Shown piece by piece: positions 54,805 through 63,690 of a stretch of 64,000 bases of DNA (position 1 is its first letter; every line of letters starts with the position of its first letter). Position numbers and translations under genes: made by a program. This DNA is from Hyphomicrobium sp. MC1. GTDB taxonomy: Bacteria > Pseudomonadota > Alphaproteobacteria > Rhizobiales > Hyphomicrobiaceae. The stretch spans positions 1,674,001-1,738,000 of the forward strand of contig NC_015717.1 of NCBI RefSeq assembly GCF_000253295.1, given 5' to 3'. Below the pieces are notes generated by a model, which did no database searches, was not told where the DNA came from, and worked only from the letters and a program-made list of their open reading frames with translations.

Positions 54805-54857
54805 TCGGAGCTGATCGGCCCGCGGTTGAGCTCAATATAGATATTAGCGAGGGGGAC

Positions 54858-56870
54858 GTGGTCGAAACAACGGCAAGCATCCAGAATGTTTCGGGCTTCG
54901 CCGCGGCAAAGGCGGCCAATGGATTGCGGATCCATTTGGATCCGCTTTCTGACAAAAGATTTCGTTTTGTCGATCGCATGCCGATCAAAATTAGCGGCTG
55001 GGCGATTGATCCGCGTACGAGTAGCGCAGTGAAAGTGCGTGTCCACATCGGAAAGCGGGTTCACGAAGCCGCTGCGGTTGCTCGAGACGATCTTCCAAAG
55101 GATATCGTTGTCGATAAATCGCAAAAATATGGCTTCGAAGTCGTGGCGAAAGTTCCCTTCGGTATCCACCGACTAAAAGTGGAATTTGTCGACTCCGCCG
55201 GCCGCAGCGTTTTCGAACCCTCACTTCTATTCATCCGAACGGAGTTGAAATTTCTCAGCAAGTACCGTGTGAGCCGTCGTCACAGGGCACGAGTCGAGGA
55301 ATTTTTCCGAGATGCGGAGCTTGAAGAAATTCGCCGCCATATCGCGATCATGCTGGTCAGGCCCGTATTCTCGATCGTTGTTGATGCGAGGCGGAGCGCG
55401 AAGGGGCTCGATGCTACGCTACGTTCCCTCAAAGAGCAGCTCTATCAGAATTTGGAGGTGAACCTGTTGACGGCGGCTGACGATAACGCTGTCGCGGAAA
55501 CTCAAGGTCTCCATATCAAACGCCTGAAGACAAACGATCTCGAGAAATTAAAGGGCGATTTTGTTATATTCATCGATAGCGGCACAGTGCTCGATCGCTA
55601 CGCGACATACGAATTTGCTAGTGCGATAAATGCCTCTCCTGATCTCGATTTGATTTACGCTGATGAATCCTGGGGTAGGGGAAGGCGCAGTGAGTCCTTT
55701 ATCAAACCGGATTGGAGTCCGGACTATCTCGAAACGTTCAACTACATAGGATCTTGTGCTTGCTTTCGCCTGAGCCTGGCGCGGCAATGCTTCAAATCCG
55801 GCAACGCCTACCATTTCGTGCTACGCTTCACGGAGTTGACGTCAAAGATACTCCACATTCCGAAAATTTTGTGCAGCCACAAATTTTCGCGAGCGGCAAC
55901 CACTGAGGATACGGAGGCTAATCGCCGTGCCCTCGGAGATCGGTTCACGCGTACCAAGAGAGGCGGTGTCGTTTCGGTGCAGAAGTCGGAAAAGGGAGGG
56001 CATTATTACACTCATAAACTCACCCTTCAAAGACAGCCTCTTGTCTCGATAGTTATTCCGACTGCTGCAAAAATTATCGAGGATGAGGGACGCAGAATAG
56101 ATCTGATCAAGAACTGCGTCGGACAGATCAGGCAAAAATCGACCTACAAGAACATCGAGCTTATCATTGTCGATAATGACGATCTGAGTTCAGAACGGGC
56201 TGCCGAAATTCGAGAACTCGAGGAATGCAGGTTCATTACCTACCGGAAGCCTAAGATCAATATCGCGAGTAAGTTGAACCTTGGGGCGTCAATCGCTAGG
56301 GGTGAATTCTTGCTGCTTCTCAATGATGACATCGAGCTGATCAATCCCGATTGGATTGAAAGAATGCTTGAGCATTTTGAGAAGCCTCATGTCGGTGTCG
56401 TTGGGGCCAAGCTGCTTTATTCAAATCGGACGGTGCAGCATGTCGGTGTCGTGCTCGCCAGAGGAAATCCCGATCATGTCAGCCGTTTCTCTAAGCGCAC
56501 GGATGAAGGATACTTCTTCTCCGCAGTGGCTGCGCGGAATTTCCTGGCCGTAACCGGTGCGTGCATGATGACGCGACGCAGCGTGTATGAAAGCGTCGGT
56601 GGGTATACGGAAGATTTGGCGATAAGTTTTAATGACGTCGACTACTGCCTTAAGGTGGGAAAACTAGGTCTTTTCTCAGTATGTGCGCCACAAGCAGAAT
56701 TATATCATTTGGAGTCGCGCTCGCGTAAGGCGGTTCTCAATCCAGATGAGTGGTTATATTTCCACACCCAATGGGCCGACACGATAACGATCGACCCATT
56801 CTATAATGAGTTCGGTCTTGCGATTAATCCGCCGACGTTCGTACCTGCTTCGAACAAGCGTTTCTTCTGA
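54858..56870 (+). CDS. large glycosyltransferase with two GT2-like domains
   Basis: 670 aa. An N-terminal beta-rich domain (about residues 15-125; PIKISGWAIDP, PFGIHRLKVEFVD) is followed by a first GT2-like unit (FSIVVDARRSAKGLDATLRS to FIKPDWSPDYLETFNYIG). In that unit the usual DxD is replaced by FIDSGT. A second, complete GT2 domain follows (LVSIVIPTAAK, LIIVDNDD, LLLLNDDIELINPDW, GACMMTRRSVYESVGG). The catalytic domain is therefore the second. The GTG start follows a GAGGGGG run at short spacing. It probably adds the branched deoxysugar or rhamnose to a polysaccharide. It is followed after 12 bp by the first member of the paralogous family. Confidence 0.85.
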   Translation: MVETTASIQNVSGFAAAKAANGLRIHLDPLSDKRFRFVDRMPIKISGWAIDPRTSSAVKVRVHIGKRVHEAAAVARDDLPKDIVVDKSQKYGFEVVAKVPFGIHRLKVEFVDSAGRSVFEPSLLFIRTELKFLSKYRVSRRHRARVEEFFRDAELEEIRRHIAIMLVRPVFSIVVDARRSAKGLDATLRSLKEQLYQNLEVNLLTAADDNAVAETQGLHIKRLKTNDLEKLKGDFVIFIDSGTVLDRYATYEFASAINASPDLDLIYADESWGRGRRSESFIKPDWSPDYLETFNYIGSCACFRLSLARQCFKSGNAYHFVLRFTELTSKILHIPKILCSHKFSRAATTEDTEANRRALGDRFTRTKRGGVVSVQKSEKGGHYYTHKLTLQRQPLVSIVIPTAAKIIEDEGRRIDLIKNCVGQIRQKSTYKNIELIIVDNDDLSSERAAEIRELEECRFITYRKPKINIASKLNLGASIARGEFLLLLNDDIELINPDWIERMLEHFEKPHVGVVGAKLLYSNRTVQHVGVVLARGNPDHVSRFSKRTDEGYFFSAVAARNFLAVTGACMMTRRSVYESVGGYTEDLAISFNDVDYCLKVGKLGLFSVCAPQAELYHLESRSRKAVLNPDEWLYFHTQWADTITIDPFYNEFGLAINPPTFVPASNKRFF

Positions 56871-56882
56871 GGAGATGTGTAG

Positions 56883-57671
56883 ATGCCTGCTTTGTCGAGC
56901 GTTGCGCTTTGCTGCCTCTTAGATGGAGCGGCCGACGACTGGGCGGAGTCTGCGTCTCGCTTTCTTCAGTCCTATCAGCAATTGTCGGCAGGGCGAGATC
57001 ATACTTTTTATCTTTTGCTCTTCGGCTTTTTTGATGACGAGAAGCTACAGCGAGCAAGAAGCAAGTTTGGCGGCATTGCGCATGCGGAAATTATTGTTTC
57101 CGGGGACGGCACCGGTTTCAAAATATACCGTGAGGCTGTAGGCAAAGCTCCCGAAGACTTGCTCTGTTTTATCGGATCAGATTGTGAGATTCTCGGCGAC
57201 CTTTGGCTGGCGAAGCTTGTCACCAATTTGGAAATGCCCGATGTCGGGCTCGTAGGCGTTGCCGGCTCGTACCGTTCGCGGATACCGCCGAGCTCTCACA
57301 TTTTTCCCAACATTCATTTGTGTACCGATGTTTGGGCCATTCGCAGAGGTTTGCTTATCAATATTTTGCGCGATGGCGCTTTGGAAGGGACCCCCGATAG
57401 AGAAGCGTTAGAGAATGGTCCGGCGAATTTGACGGAACGAGTCACGGCGATTGGGAAAGAGGTTTTGGCGGTCGGGCGCAACGGTAGAGGGTATGGCCCG
57501 CGATGGTGGCCAAGAAGCGAAACTTACTATCGCGGTACCCAGTCGAATTTGCTGATTTCTACAAGACGTTCTCGCGCGTTCAATGCGATGCCTTGGAACG
57601 ATAAGCTTCTTGCGGCCCAGGAAGTGTGGGGGGTCTATCTCGACGACAGCAGCATGAATTTGTTGCGATAG
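56883..57671 (+). CDS. glycosyltransferase-like family, paralogue A
   Basis: 262 aa, the most divergent of four related genes here. Shared elements in order are LLCFIGSDCEILGDLWLAKLV, VGLVGVAGSYRS, FPNIHLCTDVWAI, ENGPANLTERV, VLAVGRNGRGYGP and TYYRGTQSNLLIS near the end. The acidic motif DDGxDIxAY of the other members is altered to GDGTGFKIY. The succession of beta-strand plus acidic turns suggests a GT-A-like fold. No named family is recognised. It is co-directional with the large GT2 gene, 12 bp behind it, and converges with a GT2 gene. Confidence 0.6.
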   Translation: MPALSSVALCCLLDGAADDWAESASRFLQSYQQLSAGRDHTFYLLLFGFFDDEKLQRARSKFGGIAHAEIIVSGDGTGFKIYREAVGKAPEDLLCFIGSDCEILGDLWLAKLVTNLEMPDVGLVGVAGSYRSRIPPSSHIFPNIHLCTDVWAIRRGLLINILRDGALEGTPDREALENGPANLTERVTAIGKEVLAVGRNGRGYGPRWWPRSETYYRGTQSNLLISTRRSRAFNAMPWNDKLLAAQEVWGVYLDDSSMNLLR

Positions 57672-57680
57672 CTTTTGCCA

Positions 57681-58532
57681 TCAGTTCTTTATGAAAATAC
57701 CTAACTTAGCGACGACATCACCTAACTTCCGAATGCGACGGCGAACGATCCGCCGTTCCACGAGTTTTTCCCATAAGTCCAAATAGCATTTTTGATCTCT
57801 CGTTTTATGAGACGAGATGAGCTGGCTGCCGACTTGAAGTGTTTGAGCCCTCAAATTCTGCTTTTCGTCGGAAGAAAATCCGGCACGCGCCTTTTCTGGC
57901 CCCTTCGTTAGGCGCCGTATGAATATCGCCTGAGGACATCCGATGAATGTTCCTGCCAGAGCTGCATGGAGGAGAGCGAGGTGATCCCATCCCCAGAGAG
58001 ACGGTGCATTTGCACTCGTCCAAGCTGCGGCCTCCTGCGCGAAATGCGTACGCCAGACGCCATAAAGCCAAGCCGGGTGCGCATCTGAAATTGCTTTATC
58101 TGATGGCACTGTGCCAGCCGCTATAGAGGTTATTCGATCTTCTCTATTCGGTTTGACAGTACGGCAATTGGGAATAGCCAGTATGGCGCCCGGCGCGGCT
58201 TTGAGCCCGTCTATTAGTGTTTCGAAGTAGCCGGGGGATGAAAGGTCATCGTAGGCGCGCCATGCAAAATAGGGTGTCTCGGCTTGTGCTACAGCGTCGG
58301 CGAAGTTTCGCAGTGCTCCGATATTTGCCGGTCGCTTTACAAGCCGAACGCGCGAATCCTTTTCACTCCAAGCCGTCGCGATTTCCGCGCTGCGATCGGT
58401 CGAAGCGTTGTCATACACGACGACGCATACCTTGATCAATCTGTCAGCCAAGCTGTTTGCCAGGGCCTCATCGAGAAACCTCTCACCATTATATACTGGG
58501 AGAGCGATGGTGAGTTCTGCCTGTTCAGTCAC
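57681..58532 (-). CDS. glycosyltransferase family 2
   Basis: 283 aa from GTG 58532, which overlaps the stop of the upstream paralogue B as GTGA. GT-A features are LTIALPVYNGERFLDEALA, VVVYDNASTDRSAEIA, NIGALRNFADAVAQA and WRAYDDLSSPGYF (the DxD-equivalent YDD). A C-terminal helical region with a basic end (VERRIVRRRIRKL) may contact the membrane. It forms a two- or three-gene minus-strand operon with paralogues B and C. Confidence 0.85.
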   Translation of the reverse strand: MTEQAELTIALPVYNGERFLDEALANSLADRLIKVCVVVYDNASTDRSAEIATAWSEKDSRVRLVKRPANIGALRNFADAVAQAETPYFAWRAYDDLSSPGYFETLIDGLKAAPGAILAIPNCRTVKPNREDRITSIAAGTVPSDKAISDAHPAWLYGVWRTHFAQEAAAWTSANAPSLWGWDHLALLHAALAGTFIGCPQAIFIRRLTKGPEKARAGFSSDEKQNLRAQTLQVGSQLISSHKTRDQKCYLDLWEKLVERRIVRRRIRKLGDVVAKLGIFIKN

Positions 58533-59359
58533 GATCGTAACCAACCTTGCTTGCGCCAAAACCACCAGCGATTGGCACGATCAAGAAAATGCGTACGCGA
58601 AGCATGTGCATCGGTTCCCCAGGCCTTCGCTGCCAATTTCTTTTTCTTGCGCAATGAAGCGATTGCGTAGGCGTATGTTCTGTTATCAGCAACCAGTAAC
58701 TCTTGTTGCTGGTCGATGCGGAAAACTGGGATAGTGGGCCAGGCCTCCGGTTCTATTAAGCGACCTGAACGCGTAACAATTCCGCAGCCACCTCCGGCTT
58801 CTGCGATTTTGCGCATGATCGATTGGGGGCCAGCCTCGAAGCGCAGGCAGTCTGACCTTGTTTTTGCCGGTGGCTTCAGCGACAAGCAGAATTCCCTGCC
58901 CATCATTATTCCGTTGGTGCGAATGTGAGCGTTGGGGAAAGGGGTTGATTGATTGACAACTTCGAAACTGCCAGTTGCGCCAACCAAGCAGGGGGAGGTG
59001 AGTGAATCGTAACCCCTCTCGTAGATTTCCAGCCATCTGTCGCCGAGTAAGCGTGAATAAGAATTAAAGAAAAGGACTCTGGGCGTGTTTGCGAGCTTGG
59101 CCCCTTCGAGATAGGCATGGATATCATATCCATCGTCGGAAATTATATGACATTGGATTGATTGCACATCTTTTGGCGCAGCTGTGCGGAACTGCTCGAT
59201 GTCTCTTGCTGTCGACTGTGAGAGCCCGCCCTTGGCAAGTATGATTAGGTCAAAAAAAGCGCCCGCGTTGTGCGCAGTAAGAGAATGTTTGAACGCACGG
59301 AACCATCGTGGATGATTGACGTGACGTAAGAGATAGAAAACGGTCGTACTCTTTGCCAT
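58529..59359 (-). CDS. glycosyltransferase-like family, paralogue B
   Basis: 276 aa. It contains the family motifs DDGYDIHAYLEGA, VLFFNSYSRLLGDRWLEI, CLVGATGSFEVV, FPNAHIRTNGIMM, FEAGPQSIMRKI, GIVTRSGRLIEPEAW and ELLVADNRTYAYA. It lies between paralogue C upstream (33 bp) and the GT2 gene downstream (4-base overlap). No signal peptide or membrane segment, so cytoplasmic. Function is inferred only as transfer of a sugar, from the fold-like pattern and neighbours. Confidence 0.65.
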   Translation of the reverse strand: MAKSTTVFYLLRHVNHPRWFRAFKHSLTAHNAGAFFDLIILAKGGLSQSTARDIEQFRTAAPKDVQSIQCHIISDDGYDIHAYLEGAKLANTPRVLFFNSYSRLLGDRWLEIYERGYDSLTSPCLVGATGSFEVVNQSTPFPNAHIRTNGIMMGREFCLSLKPPAKTRSDCLRFEAGPQSIMRKIAEAGGGCGIVTRSGRLIEPEAWPTIPVFRIDQQQELLVADNRTYAYAIASLRKKKKLAAKAWGTDAHASRTHFLDRANRWWFWRKQGWLRS

Positions 59360-59392
59360 CGACGGGGTGCTTCTAAAAGGGTGTATCGAATT

Positions 59393-60487
59393 TTAGGAGC
59401 TAAACAGCCGTTTGGTCTGAAACAGGATTTGAGAAATAAAATCTGTTTCCCGGGGCGCGTTTACGCACGGCAATTCTATTTCTCCAGTTTTCTTTTCGGA
59501 GGCATCGATGCCCCAAGTCATTTGGGAGACGATGTGCCGTTTACGCGGCTTCATCGCATCAAACGCTCGCGTTTGATTGTCTAGAAACAAAAGATTGCGC
59601 TGCGTGCCAAGTCGAAATGTTTCGCTGGTCTTCCAGGTGTCGAGATCGAACGTCTTTCCGTCTCTACCAACGATGAGGGCTCGTAATCCGTCGGTGAGTA
59701 ATTTTTGTGTCAAACTATTTGGCCCGCTTTCAAATGCATAGGCAGCTGGTTTAGTTCGTGGGATATCATCCCCCAAGCATTTGAGAAAAAGGTGTCGGGC
59801 TACCAAGAATCCATTTGTGCGAATGTGAGGATTGGGGAAGGCGGGAAAGTCTTCGTACGGCGACTGCGTTCGGCTCCAGTAAACATCAAATTCATGGTCT
59901 AAGTTCGAGCTGTGGGCCTGCGCTTGCCCGGTCGGCTTCCCAATCAACGCATCTTTGATTTTCTGGAACCGCGATCGCCTGCTCTTCCGAAAGAGGTCCT
60001 TGCCCACGATCGGAGCCCATTTGAGACGAAACTGCTTGTCAAAGACGACGCCTTGGCCGCTCAGCCAAGCGATTTTGGAGACGATTTGAAAGCCGTCTTT
60101 CAGGCTCTCGAACGAACCCGTTCCGCCCGCAATTCCAACCCCCGGCTTGGCTATGGCGTCGCTTAGAAAACGTAGCCAGTTCGGCTCAGCGATTTCGGTA
60201 TGCGTGTTAAAGAAACAGAGCATGGGATGCAACAACACCTCGGCAGCATGTGCATATGCTGTGATATCGATGCCATCATCGGCTATGGAAAGGTACCTTG
60301 TTGTCTTGGGGAAGTTTCCTGTCACATGGCTCGGCGGTTGGCTGCCTTCGGCGCTTGATTTCCAGATAACCACGAGGTCGTGCGGTTGGCCGCTTGAGTT
60401 CTTTGCATAAGACTCCGCGAATCTTTCGATAGATGCCCTTGGTTCGGCTTCTCTCGCCAGATAGATGACCGCAGTTTGATGACCCAT
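59393..60487 (-). CDS. glycosyltransferase-like family, paralogue C
   Basis: 364 aa, with an insert of about 80 residues between the GGTGSFESL and FPNPHIRTNGFLV motifs, shared in position with paralogue D. Other family motifs are DDGIDITAYAHAA, LCFFNTHTEIAEPNWLRFL, FESGPNSLTQKLL, ALIVGRDGKTFDLDTW and FRLGTQRNLLFLDNQT. It is the first gene of the minus-strand group, with paralogue B following. The upstream side contains a decayed IS transposase. Confidence 0.65.
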   Translation of the reverse strand: MGHQTAVIYLAREAEPRASIERFAESYAKNSSGQPHDLVVIWKSSAEGSQPPSHVTGNFPKTTRYLSIADDGIDITAYAHAAEVLLHPMLCFFNTHTEIAEPNWLRFLSDAIAKPGVGIAGGTGSFESLKDGFQIVSKIAWLSGQGVVFDKQFRLKWAPIVGKDLFRKSRRSRFQKIKDALIGKPTGQAQAHSSNLDHEFDVYWSRTQSPYEDFPAFPNPHIRTNGFLVARHLFLKCLGDDIPRTKPAAYAFESGPNSLTQKLLTDGLRALIVGRDGKTFDLDTWKTSETFRLGTQRNLLFLDNQTRAFDAMKPRKRHIVSQMTWGIDASEKKTGEIELPCVNAPRETDFISQILFQTKRLFSS

Positions 60488-60599
60488 CGGACTTGTCTTG
60501 GGTTAGGATTTTTATCGGCGGTTTTTTACCGATTACAATTTAGCCGTACAAGGGTTGTGTGCTAAACATACACTAGTACTGATTTGGCGCTGTTCTAAG

Positions 60600-61010
60600 T
60601 GTAACAGATTGTGTGGGACTGGCCGGCGCCAGGGGGCTTGGGACAGTTGAGGATTTTAGCTAAAAGAGTTTTGGGTCCATCTGGTTGAGGCCCAGAGCAG
60701 ACGTAGGGCTGCTCTGACCTCATCAGCGAAGGGTTCCAGACCCACTTCGGCTGTGGCTTGCGGTCTTCGAGAGCATCGAAGCCGTCTGCTCGTATAGCGA
60801 TTGAGCTGGGCGTAGAAGGTCGTCTTGGGGATGCCGATCTTGTCGAGCTTTCGTCCGACGGGCAGATGCGCGGTTTTGGCAATGCGGTGATTTTGAACTT
60901 CGGTGTCCTCCCTATCCGCGATCACGCTTTTTTGCAGTGGGGGTAAGCGTGATCTCGGCCAAGACCTCCTCGGGCCAGGGAGGGGCGCGGAGCAACTTGC
61001 CCTCATCGGA
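60600..61010 (-). pseudogene. transposase orfA-like relic
   Basis: The minus strand contains VGRKLDKIGIPKTTFYAQLN, a helix-turn-helix like the N-terminus of IS3/IS481-type transposases. After a frameshift, the next frame gives GFDALEDRKPQPKWVWN, which is the usual continuation in that family. No downstream catalytic part is visible. It separates paralogue C from paralogue D. Confidence 0.6.
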
Positions 61011-61201
61011 GGTCGATATCGCTCGAATGCAGTGCCATAATTGATAACAAAAAGAGATTCGCGGTTCTTAACATGAAACGCGTGAAATCATAATTGTGAG
61101 CGCGCAGCTTCGCCCACTAAATTTATTCTTACTCTCTTCCTATCTAAATAAGTCGAGAGAATCGCATTTGTTTGGCTGAAGTTCTGGTCGGTGGAGGGAG
61201 T

Positions 61202-62218
61202 ATGAGTCGAGCGGCGGTGGGTTATCTCGCAAGGGCGGCTGAAGGGCCAAGCCCGATCAGGGCTTTTTTAGATTCATACAATCGCTTTTCAAGCGGTTAT
61301 CCGCATAAGCTCTACATCATTGCCAAAGTGAAAACCAGTACTGATCAACTTTCGTGGTTGGTCGACTTATTGCGGTCCGTTCCTCACCAACTCATCCCCT
61401 ATGACGACGATATCGGTCGGGATATCGCGGCTTATCTCAGTTCATCCAAGCAGATGGATGGAGATCTTCTTTGCTTGTTCAACACATTCAGCCTCATCAA
61501 TGGATCGGATTGGCTTGCAAAGCTTGTGGCCGCGTACGGCAATCCGAATGTCGGTCTTGTTGGAACTTCCGGCTCATACGAAAGCCTATGGACCGACAGC
61601 ATCATTCTCAACCGTCTCGATGTTCTCATGAACGAGGCGGCGTTTGATCGAGAGTTGATCACGAATTGGGCCCCCCTTCATAAATCTGCGGGAAAGTTAT
61701 TGCGCAGGAGGTACAAACGCTTTCTTCGATTTTTTCAGGACCGCTATTATAAACTCCCGTCAGTCAAGGAGAGGCTCGCCAAATTTCCGCCGCCGTATAA
61801 AGAGGGAAATCCTTTAGAAAAGTTATTTCCGCCGTTTCCAAATCCGCATGTTCGCTCGAACGGATTTCTCTGCTCTAAAAGCTATTTTCTGAGTTTTCCC
61901 GACCCCGAGCCGCCGACCTCCAAGATGGGGGGGCTCATGTTCGAGAGTGGATATGGTGGTTTGTCTCACAAAGCGCGGATGGAGGGAAAACGGCTTCTAG
62001 TGGTTGATCGACGTGGCCAAACGTATGATATCGAAGATTGGGTGCAGTCTGCGACATTTCGTTTTGCGACGGCTGAAAATCTGCTGGTCACCGATAATTC
62101 CACAGCCCACTTCTATGCGCTTGCGCAGCCGACGCGCGATATTTTCGGCCAACTCACCTACGGTGGACATTTGCTCGGCGTTGAACTCGATCCTAATTTC
62201 ACAAAAATCGCCATCTGA
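61202..62218 (+). CDS. glycosyltransferase-like family, paralogue D
   Basis: 338 aa from ATG 61202, preceded by GGAGGGAG. An earlier in-frame start at 61172 has no site. Motifs are DDDIGRDIAAYLSSS, LLCLFNTFSLINGSDWLAKL, VGLVGTSGSYESL, a basic insert (LLRRRYKRFLRFFQDRYY), FPNPHVRSNGFLC, FESGYGGLSHKARM, LLVVDRRGQTYDIEDW and FRFATAENLLVTDNSTA. Closest in plan to paralogue C. It lies between two decayed IS fragments and is divergent from the other minus-strand members. Confidence 0.65.
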   Translation: MSRAAVGYLARAAEGPSPIRAFLDSYNRFSSGYPHKLYIIAKVKTSTDQLSWLVDLLRSVPHQLIPYDDDIGRDIAAYLSSSKQMDGDLLCLFNTFSLINGSDWLAKLVAAYGNPNVGLVGTSGSYESLWTDSIILNRLDVLMNEAAFDRELITNWAPLHKSAGKLLRRRYKRFLRFFQDRYYKLPSVKERLAKFPPPYKEGNPLEKLFPPFPNPHVRSNGFLCSKSYFLSFPDPEPPTSKMGGLMFESGYGGLSHKARMEGKRLLVVDRRGQTYDIEDWVQSATFRFATAENLLVTDNSTAHFYALAQPTRDIFGQLTYGGHLLGVELDPNFTKIAI

Positions 62219-62349
62219 CGGCTGGAACCGCGAAAATAGGTCATGGACAAAGGCTAAGTTTTCCAGATCACTGAATTTAATAAATTTCAACTCGCTCACT
62301 ATTCTCTGCAAATTGTTTCCTGGTGCTCTCAAATCAGCCATCTGGGCAG

Positions 62350-63010
62350 TGACCTTGACCCCCGAGTGCTCAGCCAGCGGCCCGCTGGGTCTTGCCCTGC
62401 GGTATGGCCGGGGGCATTCGCATCCCGAGTGTACGCTTCCGGCCGCCATGCTTGCGGACCACAAGCCGCTTCTCCCGCTAGATGGAGAAGAGTCTCTTGT
62501 GGTTCTCGGTGAAGCTCTCTGACCGCAGCAGGTGCAGACGCCGGTAGCCGAACCGCCGGCGTTAAGCCGCCAAGGCTTTAAGCGCATGCGCAGCACCGTC
62601 GTCACTTCGTCGCCGATAGCGATAAACCTTCGGCGCAAGCACGATCGGGGTCCACGCGCGGCGTTGCGAGAGGTTCTTCGATCGTTCACTCACGGCAAAC
62701 GTCCTCGCGGCGAGCGTCAGAAGTTTTTTGTCAGCAGCTCTTTGAGGTTGGCATTGTCGAGCATTTGCTCGGCCAACAGGTTGTTCAGTTTGCGACTCTC
62801 ATCCTCATGCAGCTGCTTGGCCTCCGAAACCTCGAGCCCGCGGTATTGCGACTTCAAGGCGTGGAACGTCGCAGAGGAGAGGCCATGCCGGCTTCCTGCT
62901 CACGCATGATGCAGATGATCCGCTCCTGCGAAAATCTGCCCTTACGCATCATCTGTCTCCTTCTCGGATCGATGAACTCTAGCTCAGATCGGACCCCCCT
63001 GCCGGGGGAC
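62350..63010 (-). pseudogene. IS3-family transposase relic (orfA and part of orfB)
   Basis: Reading leftward from about 62955, behind an AGGAGA site: MMRKGRFSQERIICIMREQE (orfA start), then in another frame KQLHEDESRKLNNLLAEQML and DNANLKELLTKNF (leucine-zipper end of orfA). Near 62360-62560 comes orfB sequence FGYRRLHLLRSESFTENHKR, with an in-frame stop, and RKHGGRKRTLGMRMPP. Several frameshifts and stops show that it is dead. A short G/C hairpin (CCCCCTGCCGGGGG) lies just outside the orfA start near 62995-63009. Confidence 0.75.
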
Positions 63011-63369
63011 AAGATCACTAGTTCCACGGCCTGCATCGGCTATCATCCGACGAAGCACGTCGACAAGCTGCTCGCCATGTTGACGGGGCACGACCGAGAC
63101 GCGTCGCCCGAGCCTGCTGTCCCGATGGATCAAGGGGCCGACAGCCGTGAACCCTCCAACCCGCGACGGCCTTCATGCCCGTTGGTGCAGGTAGTCCACA
63201 CGATCATGCCCGGTTGCCGGGTCGTCGGATAAACGTATCCGTCTGGTGAAGGGCGTCTTGGGCGAGGGTTAGGACACTGGTCTTGTCATGGCAGGAGTTG
63301 TTCCGCGGGAATGTCTGGACCTATATCCTCAGGGCAATACAATGTTATTGCTGAGGAAGTTGGAGGCGA

Positions 63370-63690
63370 TCGTCGCCGATGTCTCCGGTAGTCGAAGGTC
63401 ATCACACTGCGTGGCACCAGATCGTGTCCGGCAGGCCGATGCAGAACGGCGAGAGCTTCAACGGTAGGATGCGCGACGAACTTTCTGAGAGCGTTTTCTT
63501 CGGCCTCGATCATGCTCGCAGCATCATCGCGCCAGGGGTGGAGGACTACAACACCGAGAGGCCACACTACTTACTCTGCTAGCAGACCCCGCCGGCCTTC
63601 GCTGAGGTTCCTCAGCGCCCGCCGGTTCTCCGGTTGTCCAACCCACGCCGTACGTTGCAACAGAAACAGCCAAGCCTTTAATCGCGGGCA
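63370..63690 (+). pseudogene. IS3-family transposase relic (orfB 3' end)
   Basis: Plus-strand frame with WHQIVSGRPMQNGESFNGRM, RDELSESVFFGLDHARSII and EDYNTERPHYLL, the C-terminal end of an IS3-type integrase-core transposase (catalytic Glu region). It stops early at TAG 63580-63582, but the same frame continues with QTPPAFAEVPQRPP, as expected after the stop. It is in the opposite orientation to the relic at 62350-63010, so it comes from a different insertion or a rearranged one. Confidence 0.7.

Noticed and set aside
61997..62689. Minus-strand open frame of 230 codons
   Set aside because: One end overlaps paralogue D. The other covers IS3 orfB debris in the wrong frame. It is not a real gene.
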